A stretch of 38,539 bases of DNA, from contig NZ_JAMBKT010000003.1 of NCBI RefSeq assembly GCF_025290035.1, positions 1-38,539 on the forward strand, written 5' to 3'. Origin of the DNA: Apilactobacillus sp. (GTDB taxonomy: Bacteria; Bacillota; Bacilli; Lactobacillales; Lactobacillaceae). The notes under the pieces are model-generated. The model saw only the letters and a list, made by a program, of their open reading frames with translations. It was not told the origin of the DNA and searched no databases. Below, piece after piece: positions 1 to 8,660 of the stretch. Each line of letters starts with the position of its first letter. Position 1 is the stretch's first letter. Both the position numbers and the translations under genes were made by a program.

Positions 1-1
1 T

Positions 2-289
2 ATATGCCATTAGTTGCATACCATAACAAATACCTAGAATTGGAATATTCATTTCAAAAATCTTAGGGTCCACAGTTAATGCGTCTTCTGCATATACACT
101 GTTGGGACCTCCAGAGAAGATAATTCCCTTAGGATTAAAATCTTTGATTTCGTCGATTGTCATATCATGAGGCTTTAATTCAGAGTACACTCCGAAATCA
201 CGAATACGACGGGTGATTAATTGGTTGTATTGACTTCCGAAGTCAAGAACCAAGATTTTATCAAATGATGATAAATCCATTTCAGCCAA
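2..289 (-). CDS. guaA: GMP synthase (glutamine-hydrolysing), N-terminal part, cut by window edge
   Basis: Converts XMP to GMP with glutamine as nitrogen donor; only the first 96 codons of the class I glutamine amidotransferase domain are present. Visible hallmarks are [20 protein letters not shown] near the N-terminus, the FSGGPNSV oxyanion loop, and the nucleophile segment GICYGMQLM with the catalytic Cys at the very edge of the window. I chose the TTG at 289 (Met-Ala-Glu-Met-Asp) because a GGAG lies 10 nt upstream of it; the in-frame ATG at 280 is 19 nt from that GGAG. It lies 68 nt downstream of coaA on the same strand with no terminator between, so the two are probably co-transcribed. Identity is secure from the motif order; the rest of the gene lies outside the window. 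Confidence 0.95.
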   Translation of the reverse strand, partial: MAEMDLSSFDKILVLDFGSQYNQLITRRIRDFGVYSELKPHDMTIDEIKDFNPKGIIFSGGPNSVYAEDALTVDPKIFEMNIPILGICYGMQLMAY

Positions 290-357
290 ACCGTTCACTC
301 TCCAATCATTAAATTGTATTAATAATACCGAGAAAAATTAATGGCGTCAAATTAAAT

Positions 358-1281
358 CTAGTACTTTCTAAGTAAAATTTGGTCAATTAAATGCTCATCA
401 GTCTTATGAATAATCAAGTCAGCCCTAGTCCTAGTTGGTTTTATATTTTCTAACAGGTTAGGTAAATTAATTTCTTGCCAAACATCTTTCGCTTTTTGAA
501 TCGCCTTTTGACGATCTTTGTGCGCCATTTCGTAATAGTAGTTAGATGGCTTTTGGAATGCAGTATCCATCAACTTTTCGAAACGCTCTAAGTACCATTT
601 TTCAATTAAATCATCATCTGCATCGATATAGATTGAAAAATCGGTAAAGTCACTAACATAAATTTGTTGATTACTTGGCAACTGCAAAGTATTAATTCCT
701 TCAATGATTAAAACATCTGGTTGGTCAATCACATCAAATTTATCAGGAATAATATCATAAACGTCATGTGAGTACACTGGTGCCAATACATTAGGCTTAC
801 CAGATTTAACTTCATTTAAAAAGTTAATCAATGATTTCATGTCATAACTTTCCGGGAAACCTTTGCGATCCATAATATGACGACGGTTCAATTCGGCAGA
901 ATTGTATAAAAATCCATCGGTAGTGATTAATTGAATCTTTTTATCTTGAAAGTAACGACTCAATAATACTTCTAACAGTCTGGCGGTAGTGGATTTACCC
1001 ACGGCCACACTTCCGGAAATTCCAATGATAAATGGGACTTTGCGATCTTCTTTCGCTAAGAAATGGGTCTTCGTCTTTTGCCACTCATTAAAGCTTTGAG
1101 TACATAAATCTAATAAATGCACAATTGGGACATAGACGTCGCGCACGTCTTGCATTGAAATTTCATCATTAAAAGCCTTAATTTGTTTTAGACTGTCCTT
1201 GGTTAAAGGCACAGTTTGTAGTTTGTATAAGTCTTTCCACTCATCTTTTTTAAATGCGTAGTAATTGATTAAATCAGCCAA
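358..1281 (-). CDS. coaA: Type I pantothenate kinase
   Basis: Phosphorylates pantothenate, the first committed step of coenzyme A synthesis, in the cytoplasm. The P-loop GISGSVAVGKST (about residues 87-98) and the following TTDGFLYN and KGFPESYD segments are typical of the PRK-like PanK type I family. The frame is open to a TTG at 1299 (313 aa), but that codon has no ribosome binding site; the TTG at 1281 is preceded by GGGGGC at a good distance and gives MADLINYYAF, 307 aa, a normal length for the family. It is followed by guaA on the same strand, an arrangement suggesting a CoA/purine housekeeping operon. Function is certain; the start is inferred. Confidence 0.95.
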   Translation of the reverse strand: MADLINYYAFKKDEWKDLYKLQTVPLTKDSLKQIKAFNDEISMQDVRDVYVPIVHLLDLCTQSFNEWQKTKTHFLAKEDRKVPFIIGISGSVAVGKSTTARLLEVLLSRYFQDKKIQLITTDGFLYNSAELNRRHIMDRKGFPESYDMKSLINFLNEVKSGKPNVLAPVYSHDVYDIIPDKFDVIDQPDVLIIEGINTLQLPSNQQIYVSDFTDFSIYIDADDDLIEKWYLERFEKLMDTAFQKPSNYYYEMAHKDRQKAIQKAKDVWQEINLPNLLENIKPTRTRADLIIHKTDEHLIDQILLRKY

Positions 1282-1346
1282 TTTTACGCCCCCGTTCAAT
1301 AAAAATTAGTACATACATCATACCACCGATTAAACGATTTATTCAT

Positions 1347-1379
1347 AAAAAAAGCACCTATCCTTGATAGATAGGCACT
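1347..1379 (-). terminator. Rho-independent terminator after helD
   Basis: A 10-bp stem with two G-U pairs (1353-1362 with 1370-1379), followed on the minus strand by a run of seven T. It lies just beyond the helD stop codon and upstream of coaA, so it separates the helD transcript from coaA-guaA. Confidence 0.85.
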
Positions 1380-1400
1380 TTAAGCTGTTACTAATTGCAA

Positions 1401-3701
1401 TTATTGTAAATCATATAAATCTGTTGGAACCACATCAAACAAGTGACTTGGCTTATTTTCAGCGATAATTGTTAATTCATGCATGGCACGAGTACAAATC
1501 GTGTAAACCAATTGACGATCTGATTCATCCCCATAATGAACGTCATCCCCATCAAACATGACCACAGAGTCAAATTCTAGCCCTTTTGCGAGGTATGCAG
1601 GGATAATTAGGGTTCCTGTAGCCAAGCGTTGGTTTTCGGTCTGTATAAGCGTATTTTTTACATCCATATCGTCTAATTGTTCGGATAATGCAACCGCATC
1701 AGCCAAAGTTTTGACAATTATGGCAGTTGTATCATGTTTTTGCTTATCATCATTAATTTTTGCAATTAATTTATCTAATGCTGCTTCATGATTATCAACC
1801 ACTTGCATTGCTGGTTTATCACCAATTCTAGCAAATGATTCGATTTGACTGCCACCTTCTAAGATGTGCTTAGTGAAGTCAGTAATTTGTTCAGTTGAAC
1901 GGTATGACTTGGTTAATTGAACAACGTTAGTCTTTTCTGGATCAAACATTGTTGATAGTTCAGTCAATAATGTGTGACTGTTTTCATGGGTGAAGATGGC
2001 TTGGTTTAAGTCCCCTAGTAAGGTGAAACGAGCACGTGGGAAAGTAAACTTCATAAATGCCATTTGGAAGGCAGTGTAATCTTGCACTTCATCAATGAAT
2101 AGATATCTAATATCTGTCTTTGGACGTTTACCAGAAATACGGTCGAATAGGTATAGATAGATGGAAACGTCTGACATTGAGATGTGACCACTCTTCATGC
2201 GAGCGATTGAATCATCGACTGATTGAGTCCATTCTTCCTTATTAACGTTGAACTTAGCTAAGTCAATTAGGTTTGGTACGTTTCTTAAGAAATGGACGAA
2301 TTGATTGTTAACCCCGATAAAACGACCATGAACGATTTGTGATCTGATTCGTTTGAAGGCACCAATAACAATATGTCTTGCTAAGAAATCAAATTCTTTT
2401 TCCGCATTCTCAAATTCATCCGGATGAGCATTTTGAATGGCTTGAATTTGTTCACGACTTAAGTCTTGAACGGCTTGTTCTACCCATGGTTTCTTCATTT
2501 CAGATTTAACACGACGGTTCAAAATCTTGATTAATCTTTCCTTGGTAGCATCTAGTCGGTTTCTTAAGTTGTAATTTTCATTGAAACTGTAGTAGATGTC
2601 TTCAATTTGTTCCTTTGAAATGAAGACATCCCCTTGGAATTTAAGGTTCTTAAACTTCATATCTTCGGTATTCAAATGGTTAGTGTAGGCAGTTTCAGCT
2701 TTAAAGAATTCTAGTGAGTTCTTTAAATTGTTGATGTTTCTAACGTACTTATCCTCAGAATTATCTTCTTCAAAACGTTCTGATAGTGTTTCCACCTTAA
2801 ACTTAGGCACACGTAAACTACTGTATTGGTAGTAAGTCATTTGGACCATGTTTTGTTCACCTAATTCAGGCAACACTTGATTAATGTAATCGTTAAACAA
2901 TTGGTTAGGTGAGAATAATACCACTTGAGCAGAACTTAGCTTGCCTCTGTATTGATACAATAGAAAAGCCACTCTTTGAAGAACGGCAGCAGTCTTACCT
3001 GAACCCGCAGCTCCTTGCACGAATAGTAAGTCTGACTTAGTATCACGAATAATTTTGTTTTGTTCTCTTTGAATGGTAGTAACGATACTCTTCATCTTAG
3101 TATTGGATTTACCATTTAGGTTATCCAAAAGCATTTGATCTCCAACGACTTGATCAGTATCAAAAATGGTTTCAATCTTACCATCTTTAATTTGGAATTG
3201 ACGTTTTAAAGTCACGTTAACGGTTTGTTCACCCATTGGAGTTTGGTAAGTTAATTTACCAATCTTACTATCATAGTAGATACTAGAAATTGGCGCGCGC
3301 CAGTCATAGATTAAGTAATGATCTGGACTGTCCGCAAAAGAACCTAAACCGATGTAGATAGTTTCGGCTTTATTTTCACCCGCTTCTTCAAAATCTAAAC
3401 GAGCAAAGTATGGTCTTTCTTGCATCTTTTGGAGCTTGTCATATTCACGGGTTGCATGTTTCCAACTGTTTTCTCTTTCTTCCAACATTTGTTGTTGTTG
3501 ACGAATTGAAACAGAAGTTTCCATCATCCCTGAATAAGTACTAGTCTTTAGTCGAACATCATTATAAAAGTTCTTATTAATATCATGTTCATCTTTTTCA
3601 GCACGATTTATTTTTTTAACAGCCTCCGCCTTTGCAACTTCGACTTTGCTTAAAATATGATTTAAGTGTTTTTGTTCCGTTTCTTTAATTGAATCAGACA
3701 T
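1401..3701 (-). CDS. helD: HelD-type UvrD/Rep helicase (RNA polymerase recycling factor)
   Basis: A 766-residue superfamily 1 ATPase. The N-terminal ~95 residues are charged and helical (coiled-coil-like), as in HelD proteins that insert into the RNA polymerase secondary channel. Walker A is GAAGSGKT at residues 230-237, Walker B is FIDEVQDY, and the later motifs QLTKSYRS, AKGLEFDSVVMFDGDD and YTICTRAMHEL follow in order. The length matches Bacillus HelD (about 774 aa) rather than UvrD or PcrA. In Bacillus, HelD releases stalled RNA polymerase from nucleic acid using ATP. The start ATG has AGGAG 12 nt upstream. Monocistronic, with its own terminator. A helicase IV/DNA repair label is the usual alternative; the N-terminal coil and length favour HelD. 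Confidence 0.88.
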   Translation of the reverse strand: MSDSIKETEQKHLNHILSKVEVAKAEAVKKINRAEKDEHDINKNFYNDVRLKTSTYSGMMETSVSIRQQQQMLEERENSWKHATREYDKLQKMQERPYFARLDFEEAGENKAETIYIGLGSFADSPDHYLIYDWRAPISSIYYDSKIGKLTYQTPMGEQTVNVTLKRQFQIKDGKIETIFDTDQVVGDQMLLDNLNGKSNTKMKSIVTTIQREQNKIIRDTKSDLLFVQGAAGSGKTAAVLQRVAFLLYQYRGKLSSAQVVLFSPNQLFNDYINQVLPELGEQNMVQMTYYQYSSLRVPKFKVETLSERFEEDNSEDKYVRNINNLKNSLEFFKAETAYTNHLNTEDMKFKNLKFQGDVFISKEQIEDIYYSFNENYNLRNRLDATKERLIKILNRRVKSEMKKPWVEQAVQDLSREQIQAIQNAHPDEFENAEKEFDFLARHIVIGAFKRIRSQIVHGRFIGVNNQFVHFLRNVPNLIDLAKFNVNKEEWTQSVDDSIARMKSGHISMSDVSIYLYLFDRISGKRPKTDIRYLFIDEVQDYTAFQMAFMKFTFPRARFTLLGDLNQAIFTHENSHTLLTELSTMFDPEKTNVVQLTKSYRSTEQITDFTKHILEGGSQIESFARIGDKPAMQVVDNHEAALDKLIAKINDDKQKHDTTAIIVKTLADAVALSEQLDDMDVKNTLIQTENQRLATGTLIIPAYLAKGLEFDSVVMFDGDDVHYGDESDRQLVYTICTRAMHELTIIAENKPSHLFDVVPTDLYDLQ

Positions 3702-3782
3702 ACGAGCAACGCTCCTATCTTCAAAATTTAGTTACCAATTTTAGCACATAAAATGATGAAAGAAAAGCTCTTCTCATCTCTA

Positions 3783-3810
3783 TTGATTTTATGACTACCC
3801 CATCTATGAT
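3783..3810 (+). promoter_or_regulatory. Probable sigma-A promoter of the histidine phosphatase gene
   Basis: TTGATT (3783-3788), a 16-bp spacer, then TATGAT (3805-3810), about 36 bp before the chosen start codon. It lies in the short divergent space shared with helD. Inferred from consensus only. Confidence 0.5.
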
Positions 3811-3846
3811 AAAATTAAGTCAATAATTATGTCAGGAGGATTTTTT

Positions 3847-4509
3847 ATGATTAACATCTATCTTGTACGACATGGACAAACTTACTTAAATAAATATAAC
3901 CGTATTCAAGGAATCGCTAACGCACCTTTAACTGAGAAAGGAATTAACGATGCTATTGATGCCGGTAAACGACTAAGCGCAATTCATTTTGATCACGCTT
4001 ATTCAAGTGACATGCCCCGCGCATTTGATACTGGAAAATATGTATTAGCACAAAATTCTTCATCACTAGAAGAACCCATCAAAAAGGTGGCCTTTCGTGA
4101 AGAGAACTTTGGCTACTTCGAAGGAAATGATGGCGATGCTGCTTGGCATCAAATCGGAGGACCAGATGGTCTCGACTCATATCCTAAGATGATTGCAAAA
4201 CTTGGTATGGGTGGTACCGCTGACTTAATCGCCAGTCGTGACCCATACGGTGATGCTGAAAACAACGAAGATTTATTGAATCGTTTTATTCCCGGATTAC
4301 AAGAAGTAATTAAGAACGCTAACGATGGTGAAAACATATTAATCGCTGCTCATGGAACTATCATTAGATGGGCGGTTGACCAATTTAAGGATGATTCCAT
4401 TGATGTTTCCGTGCCAATCCAAAACGGTAGTGTTTCAAAATTAGTTGCTAGTCCAGACGGCCAACAAATTTCCGTTGAATACTATAACAACGTTTCAAAA
4501 GACGTTTAA
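3847..4509 (+). CDS. Histidine phosphatase (phosphoglycerate mutase-like) family protein
   Basis: A 220-residue member of the two-histidine phosphatase superfamily. The N-terminal signature LVRHGQT (residues 6-12) carries the phospho-accepting His, and the second catalytic His lies in IAAHGTIIRW near residue 170. The phosphoryl substrate cannot be deduced; lactobacilli carry several such paralogues acting on sugar phosphates or nucleotides, and the sequence lacks features of the dedicated glycolytic GpmA. The frame is open to 3829, but the AGGAGG motif lies inside that extension, and the ATG at 3847 has ideal spacing from it. Single gene with its own promoter and terminator. Confidence 0.85.
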   Translation: MINIYLVRHGQTYLNKYNRIQGIANAPLTEKGINDAIDAGKRLSAIHFDHAYSSDMPRAFDTGKYVLAQNSSSLEEPIKKVAFREENFGYFEGNDGDAAWHQIGGPDGLDSYPKMIAKLGMGGTADLIASRDPYGDAENNEDLLNRFIPGLQEVIKNANDGENILIAAHGTIIRWAVDQFKDDSIDVSVPIQNGSVSKLVASPDGQQISVEYYNNVSKDV

Positions 4510-4517
4510 ACTTCTTA

Positions 4518-4555
4518 TAAAAATAACCGTTACTAATAGTAACGGTTATTTTTTT
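4518..4555. terminator. Bidirectional terminator between histidine phosphatase gene and oppF
   Basis: A perfect 13-bp stem (4522-4534 with 4538-4550), a 3-nt loop, seven T downstream on the plus strand and an A-rich left flank that serves the convergent opp operon on the minus strand. Confidence 0.9.
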
Positions 4556-4563
4556 ATGTTCAA

Positions 4564-5505
4564 TTAACCTTTTAGACGACTCTTGTACATTTCAATTTCA
4601 TCTTCAGCTGCACGAACATAGTGATTAGGTGCAATTTCTACTAACTTACGTTCCTTACCGTCACTTTCGACGCTAGCATCGTAATCAACGATTTCACGTT
4701 GACGTTCAAATTCTGGATCCGGAACCGGAACAGCAGAAAGTAAACTTCTAGTGTAATCATGTAATGGGTTAGCGTATAGTTCGTCAGCGTCAGCAATTTC
4801 TAACATACGACCATAGTGCATAACCCCAATACGATCACTAATGTATTTAACCATTGATAAATCATGGGCAATAAATAGGTAAGTTAATTTGCGTTTCTTT
4901 TGTAAATCTTTTAGTAAGTTAACTACTTGTGCTTGAATAGAAACATCCAAAGCTGATATTGGTTCATCAGCAATAATAAACTTAGGTTTAACTGCTAATG
5001 CACGAGCAATCCCGATTCTTTGACGTTGTCCACCTGAAAATTCGTGTGGGTAACGGTTAGCATGTTCCTTATTTAGACCAACAGTTTCCAATAATTCTTC
5101 CACTTGACGATCACGGTCTGCTTTATCCTTAGCAAGATGGTTAATATCAATACCTTCAGCAATGATATCTTTAACCTTCATACGGGGGTTTAAAGAAGCA
5201 TATGGATCTTGAAAAATAGTTTGGATGTCGCTTCTAAATTCTTTTTCTTGCGCTTTAGTTTTTAATTTGGAAACATCTTTGCCTTCAAAGATGATTTCGC
5301 CATCAGTTGGTTCATATAAATGACTAATGGCACGTCCAGTAGTGGTTTTACCAGAACCAGATTCTCCAACTAGTCCGAACGTTTCACCTTCATAAACATT
5401 GAAAGTAATGTCATCGACGGCTTTAACAACTTCTTTTTTACCAACATTAAAGTATTGTTTTAAGTTTTTAACTTCTAAAATCTTGGGTGCATCTTTATCT
5501 AACAT
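4564..5505 (-). CDS. oppF: Oligopeptide ABC transporter ATP-binding protein OppF
   Basis: One of the two nucleotide-binding subunits powering oligopeptide import at the inner face of the membrane. Walker A GESGSGKTT (residues 47-55), the signature HEFSGGQRQRIGIARAL, Walker B FIIADEPISALDVS and the C-terminal oligopeptide-transporter extension (dimerisation/cluster region) are all present. Length 313 aa is typical of OppF. It is the last gene of oppABCDF, 11 nt after oppD, with AGGTGG before the ATG. OppF against OppD was assigned from operon order and from the F-type PDPEFERQREI tail. Confidence 0.95.
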   Translation of the reverse strand: MLDKDAPKILEVKNLKQYFNVGKKEVVKAVDDITFNVYEGETFGLVGESGSGKTTTGRAISHLYEPTDGEIIFEGKDVSKLKTKAQEKEFRSDIQTIFQDPYASLNPRMKVKDIIAEGIDINHLAKDKADRDRQVEELLETVGLNKEHANRYPHEFSGGQRQRIGIARALAVKPKFIIADEPISALDVSIQAQVVNLLKDLQKKRKLTYLFIAHDLSMVKYISDRIGVMHYGRMLEIADADELYANPLHDYTRSLLSAVPVPDPEFERQREIVDYDASVESDGKERKLVEIAPNHYVRAAEDEIEMYKSRLKG

Positions 5506-5516
5506 ACTTTCACCAC

Positions 5517-6569
5517 CTATCCTTGTGTTTGATTACGGTTCTTAAAGTGTTCTTGTCGTTTTACAATGTCTGCTGGTGGTGTCACCTTAGGTGCACGTTC
5601 ATCTAACAACCATGTTGCGGCATAGTGAGTATCTGACACTTTGAAGAAAGGTGGTTCTTCGATTGTATCAATCTTTAATGCGTAACTATTTCTAGCAGCA
5701 AAGGCATCACCTACAGGTGGTTCCAATAAGTCAGGAGGAGTTCCTGGAATTGAAGGTAATACATCTTCATTAGTATCTAAAGTAGGCATTGAACCTAATA
5801 GCCCCCAAGTATATGGGTGTTTTGGGTTGTAGAAGATTTCATCAACAGTTCCATATTCTACGATCTTACCTGCATACATAACGGCAACACGATCAGCCAT
5901 TCCAGCAACAACACCCAAATCATGAGTAATGAAGATGATTGATGTATTAATCTTTTGTTGCAATTCTTTCATTAATTGTAGAATCTTAGCTTGGATTGTA
6001 ACATCCAAAGCAGTAGTAGGTTCATCAGCAATTAAGATTTCAGGGTAGTTAACCAAAGCAATTGCAATCACAATTCTTTGTCTCATCCCACCTGAGAATT
6101 GGTATGGATAGTCATTAATACGTTCTTCCGCATTAGTGATACCCACTAGTTTTAGCATTTCCAAGGCTTTTTCCATCGCTTTTTCGCGACTTAAACCTTG
6201 GTGGATCATTAGTGGTTCAGCAACTTGACGACCAATCTTCATAGTTGGATCCAATGAAGTCATTGGGTCTTGGAAGATTTCCGCGATACTCTTACCACGT
6301 AATTGACCTAATTCTTTTTCGCTTTTTTCAAGGATGTCTTCACCCTTAAAATTAATACTTCCACTAACAACATCAGCATTTGAGGCGTTTAACCCCATGA
6401 TACTTCTAGTTGTTACTGATTTACCAGAACCAGATTCCCCAACGATTGCTAGGGTTTCACCCTTCTTTAAATCAAAACTAATATCTCTAATTGCTTGAAC
6501 TGTTCCAGCGTAGGTTTGGAAGTTAATAGATAGGTTTCTTACTTCTAATATGTTTTCATTGTTTTCCAT
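5517..6569 (-). CDS. oppD: Oligopeptide ABC transporter ATP-binding protein OppD
   Basis: Second nucleotide-binding subunit of the oligopeptide importer. It has Walker A GESGSGKSVT, signature YQFSGGMRQRIVIA, Walker B ILIADEPTTALDVT and the long C-terminal region with YNPKHPYTWGLLGSMP typical of OppD/DppD. A GTG directly after the oppC stop codon (6578) could also start the frame; I prefer the ATG at 6569 because AGGTG lies 6 nt upstream of it. This gives 350 aa. oppC and oppD are therefore separated by 9 nt and are probably translationally coupled. Confidence 0.94.
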   Translation of the reverse strand: MENNENILEVRNLSINFQTYAGTVQAIRDISFDLKKGETLAIVGESGSGKSVTTRSIMGLNASNADVVSGSINFKGEDILEKSEKELGQLRGKSIAEIFQDPMTSLDPTMKIGRQVAEPLMIHQGLSREKAMEKALEMLKLVGITNAEERINDYPYQFSGGMRQRIVIAIALVNYPEILIADEPTTALDVTIQAKILQLMKELQQKINTSIIFITHDLGVVAGMADRVAVMYAGKIVEYGTVDEIFYNPKHPYTWGLLGSMPTLDTNEDVLPSIPGTPPDLLEPPVGDAFAARNSYALKIDTIEEPPFFKVSDTHYAATWLLDERAPKVTPPADIVKRQEHFKNRNQTQG

Positions 6570-6578
6570 TCTAGTCAC

Positions 6579-7598
6579 CTACTCTCTTGATTTAGGATCA
6601 AAGGCATCTCGTAAACCATCACCTAAAATGTTAAATGCAATCATTAATAATGAAAGCACGATGGCTGGTACCCACATTTGATATGGTAGGAATTGGAATG
6701 ACTTTTGACCGTTACTAATCAAAGTACCTAATGAAGCAGCTGGAGCAGGAACCCCGATACCAATAAATGATAGGAATGCTTCGAAGAAAATAGCACTTGG
6801 AATTGTAAACATTGTATTAATGATAATTACAGATGTTAAGTTTGGTAATAAGTGTTTGAATGCAATCTTCAATGAGCTTTCACCCAATGATCTAGCGGCT
6901 AACACAAATTCTTGGTTCTTTAGTTCAAGTGTTTGCGCACGAACTAAACGCGCCATGTTAATCCAACTAGAGAATGCAATCGCAATAATGATTGCGCCGA
7001 TACCTGGTTTTAATACTAATAGTAATAAAATCATGACAACTAAGTTAGGAATTGAAAGTAGAATTTCAATTACACGTTGCATGAAAGTATCAACCTTACC
7101 ACCAATCCATCCAGAAATAATTCCGTAGGCAACCCCGATAGTTAAATCGAAGAATGTGGCAACAACCGCAATGATTAATGAAATACGAGTTCCATATAAT
7201 GTTCTTGCGAATAAGTCACGACCTAAGTAGTCACTACCTAACCAGAAGTAATGGTTAGCTGCAGAGCCAGTATAGGCGTTAATACGATTTCCACCTTGAA
7301 CTAAAGTTCCGTTAAAACCAGGAATGTCGATTCCAGGAATACGTGGTGGTAAGTTGTTTAATGTTGGATGAGTAGCAATATTTCTAATTGATGGGAATAA
7401 TGCTGATCCAAATGAAACAACAAATAGGAAAATTAAAATGTATAGCGAAATCATCGCTGCTTTGTTTTTCTTTAGACGACGCCATGAATCTTTTACGAAA
7501 GTTAATGAAGGAGCGGCAATTTTTTCGTTATCTAAATGAGCTCCATCAGATAACATTTCAAAGGCATCTTGTGGTAGTTCTTTTGTCTTATCTGCCAT
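6579..7598 (-). CDS. oppC: Oligopeptide ABC transporter permease OppC
   Basis: Membrane subunit of the oligopeptide importer, 339 aa. It has a cytoplasmic N-terminal stretch, a first transmembrane helix around residues 48-68, an extracellular segment, and five further helices typical of OppC/DppC. The EAA-type loop is seen as VLAARSLGESSLKIAFKHLLPN. Its ATG overlaps the oppB stop by one base (TAATG) and its ribosome binding site GGGAGG lies inside the 3' end of oppB, so the two permeases are coupled and made in equal amounts. Confidence 0.95.
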   Translation of the reverse strand: MADKTKELPQDAFEMLSDGAHLDNEKIAAPSLTFVKDSWRRLKKNKAAMISLYILIFLFVVSFGSALFPSIRNIATHPTLNNLPPRIPGIDIPGFNGTLVQGGNRINAYTGSAANHYFWLGSDYLGRDLFARTLYGTRISLIIAVVATFFDLTIGVAYGIISGWIGGKVDTFMQRVIEILLSIPNLVVMILLLLVLKPGIGAIIIAIAFSSWINMARLVRAQTLELKNQEFVLAARSLGESSLKIAFKHLLPNLTSVIIINTMFTIPSAIFFEAFLSFIGIGVPAPAASLGTLISNGQKSFQFLPYQMWVPAIVLSLLMIAFNILGDGLRDAFDPKSRE

Positions 7599-8527
7599 TA
7601 GTTCTTACCTCCCGCAATTCTGATTCGAGGGTCAATTAATCCATAAACAATGTCAGTGATTAATAGAACCACACATAATAGGAAACAATACATAATTGTT
7701 AGTCCCATGATGGTTGGGTAATCATTAGTTAAAACGGAGTTAACAAATTGTTCTCCAATACCTGGAATCGCAAAGATGTTTTCAACAACTAGTGATCCAG
7801 TCATAATGTTAACTGCCAATGGTCCAATGATTGTAACCAACGGAATCAAACTATTTCTAAGTGCATGGTGATAAATAATCCCAAACTTACTTAGACCTTT
7901 TGCACGTGCTAATTCAATATAGTCTGAACTTAATACGTCCACCATTTCAGTTCTCATAAAACGAGCTGATTCGGCTAAAGGCATTGCGGCAAGCGCAAGT
8001 GTAGGTAGAATTGTGTATGCAAATCCACCCCAACCCGCGATTGGTAGTAGTCCCCACTTCAAAGCAATTACATATTGCAATAGAACTGAGAACACGAATG
8101 AGGGAATTGAAATTCCTAGAATTGAAATAATTGTAGTTGATGTGTCAACCCAAGTACTCTTCTTGATGGCACCAATAGCACCAACAACAATCCCTGCTAA
8201 CACACCCACAACCATAGCTTGTAAACCAATAATTAGTGATGGTCCCATACGACTAGTAATCAAGTATGAAACTGGTTGGTCACTAAATTGGAATGAAGTC
8301 CCAAAGTTACCTTGAACAGCATTAACGATGTAACTAATGTATTGTTGCCATAGTGGTTTATCTAGACCATATTGCTTCAATACCATATTACGTTCTGCTA
8401 CAGACAATTTAGCTTCATTAGCTAAAGGTGTTCCTGGCATGATCTTCATTAAGAAGAACGTAACGGTCACAACGATAAATAGTGTCAATATAAGATAAAA
8501 AATTCTTTTTGACAGATACTTAACCAT
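7598..8527 (-). CDS. oppB: Oligopeptide ABC transporter permease OppB
   Basis: First membrane subunit of the oligopeptide importer, 309 aa. The N-terminus (YLSKRIFYLILTLFIVVTVTFFLMKIMPG) is the canonical OppB/DppB start, and the EAA loop reads IELARAKGLSKFGIIYHHALRN. GAGGAA precedes the ATG by 7 nt. It lies 133 nt downstream of oppA, with a long stem-loop in that gap, and is the first of four overlapping or nearly abutting genes. Confidence 0.95.
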   Translation of the reverse strand: MVKYLSKRIFYLILTLFIVVTVTFFLMKIMPGTPLANEAKLSVAERNMVLKQYGLDKPLWQQYISYIVNAVQGNFGTSFQFSDQPVSYLITSRMGPSLIIGLQAMVVGVLAGIVVGAIGAIKKSTWVDTSTTIISILGISIPSFVFSVLLQYVIALKWGLLPIAGWGGFAYTILPTLALAAMPLAESARFMRTEMVDVLSSDYIELARAKGLSKFGIIYHHALRNSLIPLVTIIGPLAVNIMTGSLVVENIFAIPGIGEQFVNSVLTNDYPTIMGLTIMYCFLLCVVLLITDIVYGLIDPRIRIAGGKN

Positions 8528-8574
8528 ATTTTTATTCCTCGCAATCTTAGGAGTGGTTTTCTCCTTTTATGTAC

Positions 8575-8627
8575 GGAAGAGTTTTAAGTCCGACTAATAT
8601 TATTATAGTCAAAACCTAAAACTCTCC
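8575..8627 (-). promoter_or_regulatory. Long intercistronic stem-loop between oppA and oppB
   Basis: On the minus-strand RNA, GGAGAGUUUUAGGU pairs with ACUUAAAACUCUUCC (one bulge), and inside it GACUA pairs with UAGUC. The whole element is about 53 nt with an A/U-rich apical loop. No run of T follows, so it is not a standard terminator. It is more likely a processing or 3'-end stabilising hairpin that leaves oppA mRNA more abundant than oppBCDF. Confidence 0.65.
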
Positions 8628-8660
8628 TCAATTATATTTCAAAAATTATAAAATATTTAA

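Noticed and set aside
1558..1791. Plus-strand ORF inside helD, and similar antisense ORFs elsewhere in the window
   Set aside because: They lie wholly inside well-identified genes on the other strand, have no proper ribosome binding sites and no family resemblance.
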